A DNA stretch of 64,000 nucleotides from Paenibacillus lemnae (GCF_012933385.1 NZ_JABBPN010000018.1:1-64000); one strand, 5' to 3'. Shown: positions 15,930-25,503, counted from the first letter of the stretch. Notes: generated from the letters alone by a model not told the origin. Numbers and translations are program-made.

Positions 15930-17832
15930 CAACGTCCTGCGCAGCAAGAGAACATATATCGCTCATTTTATGAGCAGTGCTTTCTCTGTTATGGTGTTTT
16001 TCATCTATGCGATGCTTGCCTTTCATCCGAATCTGGAGAATGGGATCATGTCCTCCAGCGGAACCGTAAGCCAGCTTGGTACGATGGGGATGAAGGTTTC
16101 GCAGGTGATTGTGTTCGTGTTCTCGTTCTTTTTCCTGCTCTATTCTGTCGGCGCTTTTATGAAGGTGCGTCAAAAAGAGTTCGGTATTCTGCTCGTGCTC
16201 GGCATGTCGCGCAAGCAGCTGAACCGTATGCTGTTCATCGAGAACCTGGTCATCGGAGCTGCCGCCATTGCAGGAGGCATCGGTGCAGGCCTGATCTTCT
16301 CCAAGCTGACCCTGCTGATTAGTGCAAGCCTGCTTGCGGTGGATGAGGGCCTGCCTTTTTATGTCCCGGGTAAAGCCGTGCTGCTGACGGTAGGGGCGTA
16401 TGCCGTTTTGTTCATTGTGGTCGCGTTGTTTTCATCGATCCTTCTAAGAAAAGGGACACTGATTTCGCTGGTGAAATCAGACGAAACACCGAAATCTGCT
16501 CCCAAAGCGTCGGTCTGGCTTGCCATCCTTGCGGTGCTCCTCATGGGAGGCGGGTATGTGATGGTGATGGTATTTGCAGTGCTGCAGATTTTTTCACTGC
16601 CCCTGCTGTTTGGCGGGGTCGTGCTTGTTATTACAGGAACGTATTTTTTGTACACCCAGTTCAGCGTCTATTATATGAAAAGACTGCAGCGTAAACCGCA
16701 TGTTTTTTTTCGGAAAACCAACCTGCTGACCATATCCGAACTGATCTACCGGATCCGGGATAATGCGGTCATGTTCTTTATGGTTACGATAATTTCAGCC
16801 TCGGCGTTTACTGGCATCGGCACGGCACTCACAGTCGGAGATCCCGGGTTGTCCGGCATGGAAAACCCCTATGCGTTCACTTTTGTTTCTTTTGAAGAAG
16901 ATCGTAAGAAGGGGGAGGAACAGCTGAATATGATTCGTCATGAGCTGGAGCAGTCCGGTATTCAGTATCGTGAAGCAAGTTTTAATTTGATGACCTCCGA
17001 TAACGGATATCCCCTGATCACGTTGAGTCAATATAACGGGCTGCTGGCATCCATGGGGCTCGAGGAAAGTAGTCTAGCAGGAGATGAAAGTATTTTGACA
17101 CCCGGAAGCGTGGGGGAACGCAACCGGCTTCGCCTGGAAGGTGTGGACACCGAGGAAATAGAGATCATGTCCGGTATATTGGCCGAGACCGTAAAGGTGG
17201 TCAGAGCTGAAGAGTTGATCGTAATTCCCCATTTATACGGGAATGCGCTTGTGATTCCCGATGATAGGTTTCAGCGGTTTCATGCTGCTCAAGAGGATGA
17301 GGTGACCGCTCCGGTCCATCACACTTTTTATGTAGAAGATTGGAAGGAAACAGGGGAGGTCTCTTCTGCCATCGCAGCCGCTCTAGATCAAGGTGACGGG
17401 GAATACAGCAGCTATTTTACATCGCTTTACTCGGAATGGAAAAGTTCCCGTCAAGAAAACGGTGTAATGCTCATGGTCAGCGGTTTGATCGGGATCGTGT
17501 TCTTCACCTTCGCAGCCAGCTTTATTTATTTTCGGCTTTACGCCGATTTGTCCCGGGATGAGCAGCAGTACCGGATGATCGCCAAAGTAGGTCTGAGCCG
17601 CCGTGAGCTCCGAAAGATCGTCACACAGCAGCTTGCCATCATGTTCTTTCTGCCGATCGTGATCGCGGTCATCCACAGCGGGGTCGCCTTCCTGGCACTG
17701 CAGCAGCTTGTGGATTTCTCAATCCTGGGCCATACCATCAAAATCTTTATATTTTTCCTGGGTGTTCAGATTCTGTTCTTCTTGATCACTCGCTGGCGCT
17801 ACCTGGACCGGATGTATAAGACGATTCAATAA
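15904..17832 (+). CDS. ABC transporter permease, BceB type
   Basis: This 642-aa permease has the BceB layout: about ten membrane segments with a large extracellular domain (about 315-530) between helices seven and eight, and FtsX-like segments around 15-380 and 545-640. The start MNFRQFALNNVLRSKRTYIAHF is typical of the family. It overlaps the ATPase gene by 26 nt. In such modules the permease captures the peptide antibiotic and passes the flux signal to the kinase. Confidence 0.92.
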   Translation: MNFRQFALNNVLRSKRTYIAHFMSSAFSVMVFFIYAMLAFHPNLENGIMSSSGTVSQLGTMGMKVSQVIVFVFSFFFLLYSVGAFMKVRQKEFGILLVLGMSRKQLNRMLFIENLVIGAAAIAGGIGAGLIFSKLTLLISASLLAVDEGLPFYVPGKAVLLTVGAYAVLFIVVALFSSILLRKGTLISLVKSDETPKSAPKASVWLAILAVLLMGGGYVMVMVFAVLQIFSLPLLFGGVVLVITGTYFLYTQFSVYYMKRLQRKPHVFFRKTNLLTISELIYRIRDNAVMFFMVTIISASAFTGIGTALTVGDPGLSGMENPYAFTFVSFEEDRKKGEEQLNMIRHELEQSGIQYREASFNLMTSDNGYPLITLSQYNGLLASMGLEESSLAGDESILTPGSVGERNRLRLEGVDTEEIEIMSGILAETVKVVRAEELIVIPHLYGNALVIPDDRFQRFHAAQEDEVTAPVHHTFYVEDWKETGEVSSAIAAALDQGDGEYSSYFTSLYSEWKSSRQENGVMLMVSGLIGIVFFTFAASFIYFRLYADLSRDEQQYRMIAKVGLSRRELRKIVTQQLAIMFFLPIVIAVIHSGVAFLALQQLVDFSILGHTIKIFIFFLGVQILFFLITRWRYLDRMYKTIQ

Positions 17833-17914
17833 CCGAGCTTCCAACCAATTGAAAAGGCTCATTACGGGTAAGGTATAAGTAAGAAGCCGTTATGACTGAA
17901 CTGGAGGGATAAAG

Positions 17915-18736
17915 ATGAATGAGCACAGTATGCTGAAAACAGGTACAGTGGAGACCGAAGAGGTAGCTCCGGATATTCTGTCACTGCGTACCGTCATGGT
18001 CAATTTGCTGATGGTGGGGGATCGCCAGGCAGGAGACTGGGTATTAGTGGATACAGGTATGAGTAAATTTGAGGATACCATTGTAGAAACTGCCGAAGAG
18101 CGCTTTGGCAGGCCGCCGGCATGCATCATTTTGACGCATGGACACTTTGATCATGTAGGTAATGTAAAAGAGCTCGCTGACCGCTATAACATTCCGGTAT
18201 TCGCTCACCAACTTGAGCTGCCTTATCTGACTGGGGAGGCGGATTATCCGCCAGGTGATCCCAGTGTCGGCGGCGGGATGATGGCGCGATTGGCGAAGGC
18301 CTATCCGAACGATGCAATTGATCTCGGTTCGACCGTTCAGGCCCTGAACGAAGATGGCAGTGTACCCGCGCTGCCGGAATGGCGCTGGATCTATACGCCG
18401 GGCCATAGTCCCGGGCACATCTCCTTGTTCCGCGAGCGGGATGGTGCCCTGATTGCCGGCGATGCGTTCATCACCGTCAAACAGGAATCCGCGTTGGCCG
18501 TTGTCGGTCAAAAGAGGGAGCTGCACGGCCCGCCAATGTATTTCACGCCGGACTGGGGTGCTGCGGAAGAATCGGTTCAAAAGCTGGCTGCGCTCAACCC
18601 CAAAATAGCCGTCACGGGTCATGGTGTGTCCATGTCCGGCGGCGAGCTGCAGGAGTCCCTGCACCGGCTGGCGACGAATTTCAAGGAGCTGGCCGTACCG
18701 GAGCAGGGCAAATATGTGGAGGACCGTAAGAAGTAG
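17915..18736 (+). CDS. Metallo-beta-lactamase-fold hydrolase
   Basis: This 273-aa cytoplasmic hydrolase has the metal motif THGHFDHVG (about residues 73-81), a further His in YTPGHSPGHISL (about 163-174), Asp in AGDAFI and a C-terminal His in VTGHG. Length and motif spacing fit glyoxalase II-like or broad MBL hydrolases. ATG 17915 follows RBS CTGGAGGG. It is a single gene ended by the hairpin at 18791. The substrate cannot be named from sequence. Confidence 0.88.
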   Translation: MNEHSMLKTGTVETEEVAPDILSLRTVMVNLLMVGDRQAGDWVLVDTGMSKFEDTIVETAEERFGRPPACIILTHGHFDHVGNVKELADRYNIPVFAHQLELPYLTGEADYPPGDPSVGGGMMARLAKAYPNDAIDLGSTVQALNEDGSVPALPEWRWIYTPGHSPGHISLFRERDGALIAGDAFITVKQESALAVVGQKRELHGPPMYFTPDWGAAEESVQKLAALNPKIAVTGHGVSMSGGELQESLHRLATNFKELAVPEQGKYVEDRKK

Positions 18737-18790
18737 GTGGGAATGGATGACTGGAAGATGACTGTGAGAAGTAGATGTGAATTTGCCAAA

Positions 18791-18836
18791 GGGGCTGTTT
18801 CGCAAGATCTTGGATCTTGTGGGGCGGCCTCTTTTT
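18791..18836 (+). terminator. Long hairpin terminator, second copy of the 15-59 hairpin family
   Basis: GGGGCTG...AAGATC and GATCTT...GGCCTC arms form a 19-bp stem allowing G-U pairs and are followed by TTTTT. It shares core AAGATCTTnGATCTTGTG with 15-59. It is the likely terminator of the hydrolase gene. Confidence 0.7.
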
Positions 18837-18871
18837 GCTGTGTGATGGTGGGACGCGTGCGACACGTTAGA

Positions 18872-18965
18872 TAGACTAAAGTTAACAGTTACCGTTCTGG
18901 ATGGCTGCGAGGGCAAGTGATCTTACGACCGCTGCGGCATCTCCCAAATCACTTGTCACCTCCGC
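18872..18965 (+). repeat. 95-bp dispersed repeat, copy A
   Basis: From TAGACT to CCTCCGCT, this stretch matches the reverse complement of 35757-35851 at about 84 of 95 positions by eye. It contains an inner hairpin (CAAGTGAT 18914-18921 region / ATCACTTG near 18948-18955). No coding frame is shared between copies. Function unknown. Confidence 0.75.
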
Positions 18966-19081
18966 TGAAGGTTCCCTTCATAGAGCATCATGAATGGCGA
19001 GTGACTTAGGCCAACTCTAACGGACTCCATGTCCGTTAGAGCCGTTACCACATTCACTCGCTCACTTGCACATCGCAGCCT
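18902..19081. repeat. Nested fold-back structure around dispersed repeat A
   Basis: Outer arms GGCTGCGA-GGGCAAGTGA (near 18903) and TCACTTGCACATCGCAGCC (near 19062) are inverted repeats with one gap. Inside lie GCGAGTGA / TCACTCGC arms and a perfect 11-bp hairpin CTCTAACGGAC / GTCCGTTAGAG at 19015-19041. The segment could fold as one large RNA or cruciform. No gene is seen. Confidence 0.6.
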
Positions 19082-19216
19082 TCATGAAACGGATACATCC
19101 CAGACAATGAAGTTAATGAAGTTATTGACCGACTGTGTATTCGCATGTAATTTATTAGTTCATTCTATATAGATGAGTGAGTCGGATGAGTTGCGTCAGT
19201 CGCGTCAGTCGCTAGG

Positions 19217-19415
19217 AATAAGCTTGAAAATCAAGCTTATTTGTCACATTTTTCCTGCCGCGTATACGTTAAGCCTGAAAAACAATCTTAAACTCGCTGA
19301 AAGTCCGGCTGTGGATGAGAATTTGGAGAAAAGTGGAGAAATAAGATTGGAAATCAGGCTTAATGTGACAATGGCCCTGTTTTTTCAAGAAATAAGCTTG
19401 AAAACCAAGCTTAAT
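19217..19415. repeat. Four-hairpin dispersed element, copy 2
   Basis: Inverted repeats start at 19217, 19269, 19340 and 19391, giving spacings of 52, 71 and 51 nt, exactly as in 115-313. The first has 11-bp perfect arms (AATAAGCTTGA / TCAAGCTTATT); the others are less perfect. The linkers align with copy 1 but are diverged. Open frames across it have no family features. Confidence 0.75.
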
Positions 19416-19430
19416 CATGGATGCTGCTTG

Positions 19431-19478
19431 GGACTGGACTGGACTGGACTGGACTGGACTGGACTGGACTGACTGGAC
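19431..19478. repeat. GGACT pentanucleotide microsatellite
   Basis: Eight perfect GGACT units at 19431-19470 are followed by a slipped GACTGGAC. It lies outside any real gene, directly after the four-hairpin element. Confidence 0.9.
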
Positions 19479-19568
19479 GGGGATAGGCACTGTGGCAGGG
19501 GGCAGCTCGTTGAGAAAGTGATCTACGACCAAAATTGGCAGCGACAATACAACGGCAAAAACGGAACG

Positions 19569-19577
19569 TGGTATAAT
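19569..19577 (+). promoter_or_regulatory. Extended -10 promoter for topB
   Basis: TGGTATAAT (TGnTATAAT) lies 27 nt before the topB start codon; no strong -35 is seen. Confidence 0.6.
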
Positions 19578-19603
19578 AAAAGTTATGAGAAAGGGGGAGG
19601 GCT

Positions 19604-21742
19604 ATGAAAGCATTGGTGTTGGCAGAAAAGCCGTCGGTAGCAAGAGAGATTGCGCGGGTCATGGGGAGCCGCGAGAAGCACAAAAATTATTTTGAAGGAC
19701 CTAAATATGTCGTGACCTGGGCGTTAGGCCACCTGGTGGGGCTTGCAGAGCCGGAAGACTATGATCATAAATATCAGACCTGGGCGCTGGAGGATCTGCC
19801 GATTCTGCCGGAGCGCATGAACCTGAAGGTGCTTCGTGAAACGAGCCACCAATTCAAGACGGTTCAGCATCTGCTGAAGCGCAAGGACATCGACGAGATG
19901 ATTGTTGCAACTGATGCAGCACGTGAGGGTGAACTGCTGGCACGCTGGATCCTTCAAATGGCGAAGTGGAACAAATCGTTCAAAAGGCTGTGGATTTCGT
20001 CGCAGACGGATAAAGCGATCCGAGAGGGCTTCGCTTCCCTAAAGCCAGGCAGTCAGTTCGACCGGCTGTACGAATCGGCGCGCTGCCGTGCCGAAGCTGA
20101 CTGGATGGTCGGGCTTAACGTTACACGTGCATTGACGTGCAAGTTTAATGCACAGCTGTCCGCCGGACGTGTTCAGACGCCTTCGCTCGGGATGATTATG
20201 GAGCGGGAGAAGGAGATCGTAAACTTCCGTTCACAGGAGTACGATACAATTAGCCTCGATTTTGGCGCCTTTGAAGCGGCATGGCGGGGTTCCGGCGGTG
20301 ACGGCCGGATCTTTGACCGCAAGCAGGCCGAACTGCTGAAGGAAAAGCTGGACGGACGAACCGGACGCGTGATCACGGTGAAAAAGAGTGAGAAATCCGA
20401 ACCCCATCCGCTGGCTTACGATTTGACAGAGCTGCAGCGGGATGCCAACCGGCGCTTCGGTTTTTCTGCAAAACAGACGTCCAGCGTGCTGCAGAAGCTA
20501 TACGAACAGCATAAGCTGGTCACCTATCCGCGGACAGACAGCCGTTACTTGACCAGCGATATGGTATCTACTTTAAAAGAGCGGCTGGAGAGCGTAGCGA
20601 TTGGACCGTATGCCGCACTGGCCCGTCCGCTGCTGCGCAAAAATCTGCAGCCTGGCAAACGGATCATCGATGACAGCAAGGTGAGTGACCACCATGCGAT
20701 CATTCCAACCGAGGAGACTGTGCTGCTGAACAAGCTGAGCACAGAGGAACGCAAGCTGTACGACCTGATCGTACGGCGGTTTATCAGCCTGTTCTACCCG
20801 CCGGCTAGATATGATGCTGTATCTGTAACGGTTCAGATCGAGGGAGAACAGCTGTACGCCAAGGGAACGACCGTGAAAGACAGCGGCTGGCGTGAAGTAT
20901 ACGGCGGCGATTATGATGATGAGAGCGACGAGGACAATCAGGACGCGGGCAGTCCCGGGCCTTCCGGGAAGCTGCTGCCGCCGCTAACCGAAGGCGAGCA
21001 GGTCACCGTTCGCCGCTGTATCGTCAAGCCGGGCCGCACCCAGCCTCCGAAGCGTTACACGGAAGCTGCGCTGCTGACCCAGATGGAGAAGCATGGTCTC
21101 GGTACACCGGCGACACGCGCCGATATTATCGAGAAGCTGGTCAGCTCTGATACGATTGAGCGGCAGGGCTCCTCGCTGCACCCGACAGGGAAGGGAAAAC
21201 AGCTGATCGAGCTGGTTGCCTCCTCACTTCGGACGCCGGAACTTACAGCACGCTGGGAAGCTGATCTGGAGCGGATTGCCAAGGGACAAGGCAAGCCTGA
21301 GCCCTTCATCCGCGGAATCCGGGAGATGACAAAGGAACTGGTGGCCGGCGTCAAGGGCAGTGAGGCGGAGTACAAGCCGCACAATGTCTCGAACAGCCAC
21401 TGCCCGGACTGCAATACTCGGCTGCTGGAGAAGAAGACCAAGCGCGGCAAGCTCTTGGTATGCCCGAGCGATGACTGCGGATACAAGCGTTCCGGCGAGA
21501 AGCGATTGTCCAACCGCCGCTGTCCGCAGTGCCACAAGAAGATGGAGATGAAAGAAGGCAAGGCCGGACTCTTCGTCCAGTGTCTGGGCTGCGGCATTAC
21601 GGAGACACTGAACAAGGACAGCAAGCATATCAACAAGCGCGAAGAACGAAAGCTGGTTCAGCAGTACGCAGGCAAGCAGGAATCCGTCGGCAACAACCTC
21701 GGTGAGCTGCTGAAAGCAGCCATGGAGAAAAACAAAAACTGA
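19604..21742 (+). CDS. topB: DNA topoisomerase III (type IA)
   Basis: This 712-aa enzyme relaxes or decatenates DNA by passing strands through a transient single-strand break. The Toprim domain opens with LAEKPSVAREIA and carries DAAREGELLARW. The catalytic Tyr308 lies in VTYPRTDSRYL. The C-terminus has two zinc ribbons (CPDC...CPSDDC and CPQC...CLGC, about 605-685), as in Bacillus TopB. RBS GGGGGAGG precedes the ATG. It is a single gene, with promoter and terminator of its own. Confidence 0.96.
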   Translation: MKALVLAEKPSVAREIARVMGSREKHKNYFEGPKYVVTWALGHLVGLAEPEDYDHKYQTWALEDLPILPERMNLKVLRETSHQFKTVQHLLKRKDIDEMIVATDAAREGELLARWILQMAKWNKSFKRLWISSQTDKAIREGFASLKPGSQFDRLYESARCRAEADWMVGLNVTRALTCKFNAQLSAGRVQTPSLGMIMEREKEIVNFRSQEYDTISLDFGAFEAAWRGSGGDGRIFDRKQAELLKEKLDGRTGRVITVKKSEKSEPHPLAYDLTELQRDANRRFGFSAKQTSSVLQKLYEQHKLVTYPRTDSRYLTSDMVSTLKERLESVAIGPYAALARPLLRKNLQPGKRIIDDSKVSDHHAIIPTEETVLLNKLSTEERKLYDLIVRRFISLFYPPARYDAVSVTVQIEGEQLYAKGTTVKDSGWREVYGGDYDDESDEDNQDAGSPGPSGKLLPPLTEGEQVTVRRCIVKPGRTQPPKRYTEAALLTQMEKHGLGTPATRADIIEKLVSSDTIERQGSSLHPTGKGKQLIELVASSLRTPELTARWEADLERIAKGQGKPEPFIRGIREMTKELVAGVKGSEAEYKPHNVSNSHCPDCNTRLLEKKTKRGKLLVCPSDDCGYKRSGEKRLSNRRCPQCHKKMEMKEGKAGLFVQCLGCGITETLNKDSKHINKREERKLVQQYAGKQESVGNNLGELLKAAMEKNKN

Positions 21743-21783
21743 GTTTGGATGCCTGCAGTATGAACTTCATATGAGATGACGTT

Positions 21784-21827
21784 AAAACCACTGGTGAGGG
21801 TATCAACCTGTCGCCGGTGGTTTTTAT
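21784..21827 (+). terminator. Intrinsic terminator after topB
   Basis: AAAACCACTGG / CCGGTGGTTTTT arms form a stem ending in a T-run. Confidence 0.85.
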
Positions 21828-21889
21828 TGGCTGTTCATGACATCTCAATTGTGGGATAATTAGGAAATTGTTGAAAGGAGGAAGCTTAT

Positions 21890-22681
21890 ATGAATCAAGC
21901 AGAACCTGTTATATCCATTACAGATTTAAGAATGAGATACGGAGATCGGTTTGTGCTGAACGGGATTGATCTTCAGGTCCATCCTGGACAGATCATTGGA
22001 TATATCGGTCCCAACGGGGCCGGAAAGAGCACGACGGTGAAAATTATGCTGGGACTTGTGGAGGGTTACAGCGGCGATGTGCACATTTTTGGGCAGAACA
22101 TTGCGGAGGCCGGGCCTGAGTACAAACGAAGAATCGGTTATGTGCCCGAGGTGGCAGAACTCTACGATACGCTGACAGCCCTCGAGTATTTGAGCTTTGT
22201 GGGTCAGCTGTACGGAATGAATGCCGGGGATGCAGAGTTTAGGAGTTTACATCTAGCTGAAATTCTTGGGATCAAAGATGCATTTAACAGCCGGATATCA
22301 TCGTTTTCCAAAGGAATGAGGCAGAAGGTGATGCTGATCTCCAGCTTGCTGCATAACCCGGATATTTTATTTCTGGATGAGCCGCTCAGCGGTCTTGACG
22401 CCAACAGTGTCATGGTTGTGAAGGAGATTCTGGAGCTGCTGTCCAGCCAGGGGAAGACGATTTTTTATTCCTCTCATATTATGGACGTGGTCGAGAAAAT
22501 CAGCAGCCGCATTATTCTGCTTCATGATGGGCGTATCGCCGCAGACGGCAGCTTTGACGAACTGAAAGAAAAAAGCCTGGAAAGCAGTCTGGAAAATATA
22601 TTCACACAGCTGACAGGCTTTGATCAGCATCGGGAGCTGGCGGAACGGTTTGTTGCTGTGGTGAACGAGGTGGGTGAATGA
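21890..22681 (+). CDS. ABC transporter ATP-binding protein (CcmA/NatA class)
   Basis: This 263-aa ATPase has Walker A GPNGAGKST (about 43-51), the signature FSKGMRQKV, Walker B ILFLDEPLSG and H-loop YSSHIMD. The C-terminal region resembles exporters of the DrrA/NatA class. RBS AAAGGAGG is 8 nt before the ATG. Its end overlaps the following membrane gene by 4 nt (ATGA), so the two form an export pair. The cargo is not evident. Confidence 0.9.
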   Translation: MNQAEPVISITDLRMRYGDRFVLNGIDLQVHPGQIIGYIGPNGAGKSTTVKIMLGLVEGYSGDVHIFGQNIAEAGPEYKRRIGYVPEVAELYDTLTALEYLSFVGQLYGMNAGDAEFRSLHLAEILGIKDAFNSRISSFSKGMRQKVMLISSLLHNPDILFLDEPLSGLDANSVMVVKEILELLSSQGKTIFYSSHIMDVVEKISSRIILLHDGRIAADGSFDELKEKSLESSLENIFTQLTGFDQHRELAERFVAVVNEVGE

Positions 22682-24321
22682 AGGAATTCCGTACGTTAAA
22701 GCTGCTGGACCGGTTTCGGACTCCGCTGGAAAAGATGGGGATTCAGTATCCTCAGCTGAGGCTGATTCTGCAGATCAAGCTGACGATGGACGGGCGCAGG
22801 CCTCCCACCATCGCGGCTCACAAGAAAGATTCCGACAATCTTTTTATATCTTCCTTATGGCTGTATGGATTGGTTGGATTAGTGTTAATTCCGTTCGTGC
22901 TGATGGAAGGCAATGACTTATTCAAAATGAGTATTGTATTCTCCGTTATTTTCTTTATGGTGTCAACCTCACTGATTTCCGACTTCTCCGCTGTGCTGCT
23001 GGATATCCGGGATAAATCGCTGCTGCTGTCCAGGCCGGTCCATGCACGTACGATGAACATGGCCAAAGTCATACATATTCTTGTGTATATGACGCTGGTT
23101 ACGGCTGCGCTTACGCTGCCTTCTCTGCTGGCCTCACTTTTTAAGCAGGGTCCCGCTTTCTTTTTGATTTATTTGGTGGAGATCATATGGCTGGACTTTT
23201 TAGTGATCACCCTGACGGCCCTGCTCTATTTTTTGATTCTTCGATTTTTTAATGGAGAGACCCTGAAGGATATGATTAATTACGTGCAGATTGGACTGAC
23301 TGTTGTCATTACCGTGGGTTATCAGCTGGTGTTTCGTTTATTTAGTTTCTCATCGCTGTCCCTGAGTTTTGAACCTGCGTGGTGGCAGTATCTGCTGCCT
23401 CCCGTCTGGTTTGCCGGACCTTATGAAATGCTGCTGAACAGGCAGGTTACCGGTCATTATCTGGCTTTTACACTGCTTGCCTTGATTGTTCCGATCGTGT
23501 CTCTTGTGATATATATTCGGCTGATGCCTCTCTTTGAGCATCATCTTCAGAAACTTGCCGAACAGGGAGAAGCCGGAAAGCGGCGGCTTGTTACTCTGCA
23601 GAATATCATCGGAAGATGGATTTGCGGGAACAAGGATGAAGCGGTTTTCTTTCATTTTGCTTCAGTCATGATGTCCAGAGAACGGGAGTTTAAGCTGAAA
23701 GTATATCCATCTCTCGGCTTATCGCTCATTATTCCGTTTATATTCATCCTTACGAGCCTGAGTACCGGCAATAGCTTAGCAGAGATCTCGTCAGGCCGAA
23801 GTTACTTATTTATTTATTTCTGCGGGGCGATGATTCCGACGGTCGTTATGATGCTGAAATACTCAGGCAACTATAAAGGCTCCTGGATATTCCAGGCGAT
23901 TCCGCTGAAAGATATGAATGACATCTATAAAGGAACGCTGAAGGCTTTTTTATCCAGATTGTTCATCCCCTTATATCTGTTTGAAGCTGTTGTGTTTGTT
24001 TCTGTATTTGGAACTCGCATTATTCCTGATCTCATCGCAGTGCTTCTTAGTTTGTTCCTGTACACGTACATCTCCTACAAACTCCTGGGCAGGAATATGC
24101 CGTTTGCAGAGCCGTTTCAAAAGGTTCAGGGAGGGGGAACGACAGCCAAACTGTTCGGGATGATGGTTGTTCTGGGCCTGTTTGCCGGTATCCACGTTAT
24201 CGCATCCAGAATGGATTATGGTACCTACTTGTTTATAGTTATATTATTTGCTCTTAACTATCTTGTCTGGAGGCGCGGTTTCGCCGGTCGGGTCGAGCAG
24301 ACTTTGAATAGTGGATTGTAG
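22678..24321 (+). CDS. ABC transporter membrane protein of the exporter pair
   Basis: This 547-aa integral membrane protein has about a dozen hydrophobic segments (for example about 60-110, 135-240, 260-290, 345-400 and 430-530). It carries no extracellular domain and no catalytic motif that I recognise. Its coupling by ATGA overlap to the ATPase shows it is the permease. It resembles uncharacterised Firmicute ABC permeases of similar length; the function is not known. Confidence 0.82.
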   Translation: MKEFRTLKLLDRFRTPLEKMGIQYPQLRLILQIKLTMDGRRPPTIAAHKKDSDNLFISSLWLYGLVGLVLIPFVLMEGNDLFKMSIVFSVIFFMVSTSLISDFSAVLLDIRDKSLLLSRPVHARTMNMAKVIHILVYMTLVTAALTLPSLLASLFKQGPAFFLIYLVEIIWLDFLVITLTALLYFLILRFFNGETLKDMINYVQIGLTVVITVGYQLVFRLFSFSSLSLSFEPAWWQYLLPPVWFAGPYEMLLNRQVTGHYLAFTLLALIVPIVSLVIYIRLMPLFEHHLQKLAEQGEAGKRRLVTLQNIIGRWICGNKDEAVFFHFASVMMSREREFKLKVYPSLGLSLIIPFIFILTSLSTGNSLAEISSGRSYLFIYFCGAMIPTVVMMLKYSGNYKGSWIFQAIPLKDMNDIYKGTLKAFLSRLFIPLYLFEAVVFVSVFGTRIIPDLIAVLLSLFLYTYISYKLLGRNMPFAEPFQKVQGGGTTAKLFGMMVVLGLFAGIHVIASRMDYGTYLFIVILFALNYLVWRRGFAGRVEQTLNSGL

Positions 24322-24419
24322 ATGAAGCGTATAAATCAAAAATATAGTAACTTAACTTTCCAAATGTTAGGATATAATGGAATAATTATGATTTCGAGTG
24401 TACAAAGGAGGAGAAAAAT

Positions 24420-25457
24420 ATGAGTGATAACCAGAAGAATATTCAATGGGGTATTATGGGTACGGGCTGGATTGCCGAAAAGTTTGCAGGAGATTTAAAG
24501 TACGCAGATAACGGGGAATTGGCAGCCTGCGGATCCAGAACGGAAGAGAGTGCTGCAAAGTTTGGCGAGCGGTTCAGCATCCCGCGTACTTACGGCTCTT
24601 ATGAGGAGCTGGTTCAGGCCCCAGATCTGGATGCGATCTATGTGGCGACTCCTCATCCAGTGCATAAAGACAATGTACTGCAGGCACTTCGGGCCGGAAA
24701 AGCCGTGCTGTGCGAGAAGCCCTTTACGGTGAACAGCGGCGAGCTGTCTGAACTGATTGACTATGCCAGAGCACATAAGCTCTTCTTAATGGAAGGCATG
24801 TGGACACGGTTCCTGCCGGCTATCGTCCAGGTTCGTAAATGGGTCAGTGAAGGACGGATTGGCGAGGTTCTTATGGTCAAAGCTGAATTCGGTTTCAAAG
24901 CAGAACTGGACCCGGAACACCGATTGTTCAACAAGGAACTTGGAGGGGGGGCACTGCTGGATGCCGGCATTTATCCCGTATCGTTTGCATCGATGCTGCT
25001 GGGTTCAGATCCAAAAAACATCTACAGCACGGTCCATTACTGCGAAACGGGTGTTGATGACCAGTTTTCCGTACTGCTTGAGTATGAAGACGGCAAGTCG
25101 GCATCCTTGAGCGGCGCAACGCGCCTCAACCTGACGGACGAAGCCGTCATCTATGGTACACACGGGCGGATTCATGTTCCGGGATTCTTATATGCCCATG
25201 AAGCGGTTCTTCATGAAGCAGATAAGGATCCGGAGCACTTCAGACATGAGCGGGAGTTCAGCGGCTATGTTTATGAAGCAGAAGAAGTAGGCCGCTGCCT
25301 GGCCGAAGGCCGGACAGAGAGCAGTGTCATTCCTCTGGAGGAATCGCTGAATATCATGAAGCTGATGGACACCATCCGCGGACAATGGGGACTGAAATAT
25401 CCATTTGAAGATGACTCCCAGCCGCAGCAAGCTTTGGCAGAAAACAATCAGGCATAA
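24420..25457 (+). CDS. Gfo/Idh/MocA-family NAD(P)-dependent oxidoreductase
   Basis: This 345-aa dehydrogenase has a Rossmann start with GIMGTGWIAEKFAGDL (about 12-27) and the family signature CEKPF (about 97-101) containing the conserved Lys. The substrate domain includes GGALLDAGIYPVSFA. Length fits sugar or cyclitol dehydrogenases of this family. RBS AAAGGAGG precedes the ATG, and TATAAT near 24372 may be its -10. No sugar operon adjoins it, so the substrate is open. Confidence 0.88.
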   Translation: MSDNQKNIQWGIMGTGWIAEKFAGDLKYADNGELAACGSRTEESAAKFGERFSIPRTYGSYEELVQAPDLDAIYVATPHPVHKDNVLQALRAGKAVLCEKPFTVNSGELSELIDYARAHKLFLMEGMWTRFLPAIVQVRKWVSEGRIGEVLMVKAEFGFKAELDPEHRLFNKELGGGALLDAGIYPVSFASMLLGSDPKNIYSTVHYCETGVDDQFSVLLEYEDGKSASLSGATRLNLTDEAVIYGTHGRIHVPGFLYAHEAVLHEADKDPEHFRHEREFSGYVYEAEEVGRCLAEGRTESSVIPLEESLNIMKLMDTIRGQWGLKYPFEDDSQPQQALAENNQA

Positions 25458-25503
25458 CCTTGCCTGAAATGGCTCACGCTAGTAACACAGGAGGTGAAGG
25501 GCC

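Noticed and set aside
19173-19472. 99-codon frame over the four-hairpin element and GGACT run
   Set aside because: Its translation is dominated by the hairpins and repeats, and there is no ribosome site.
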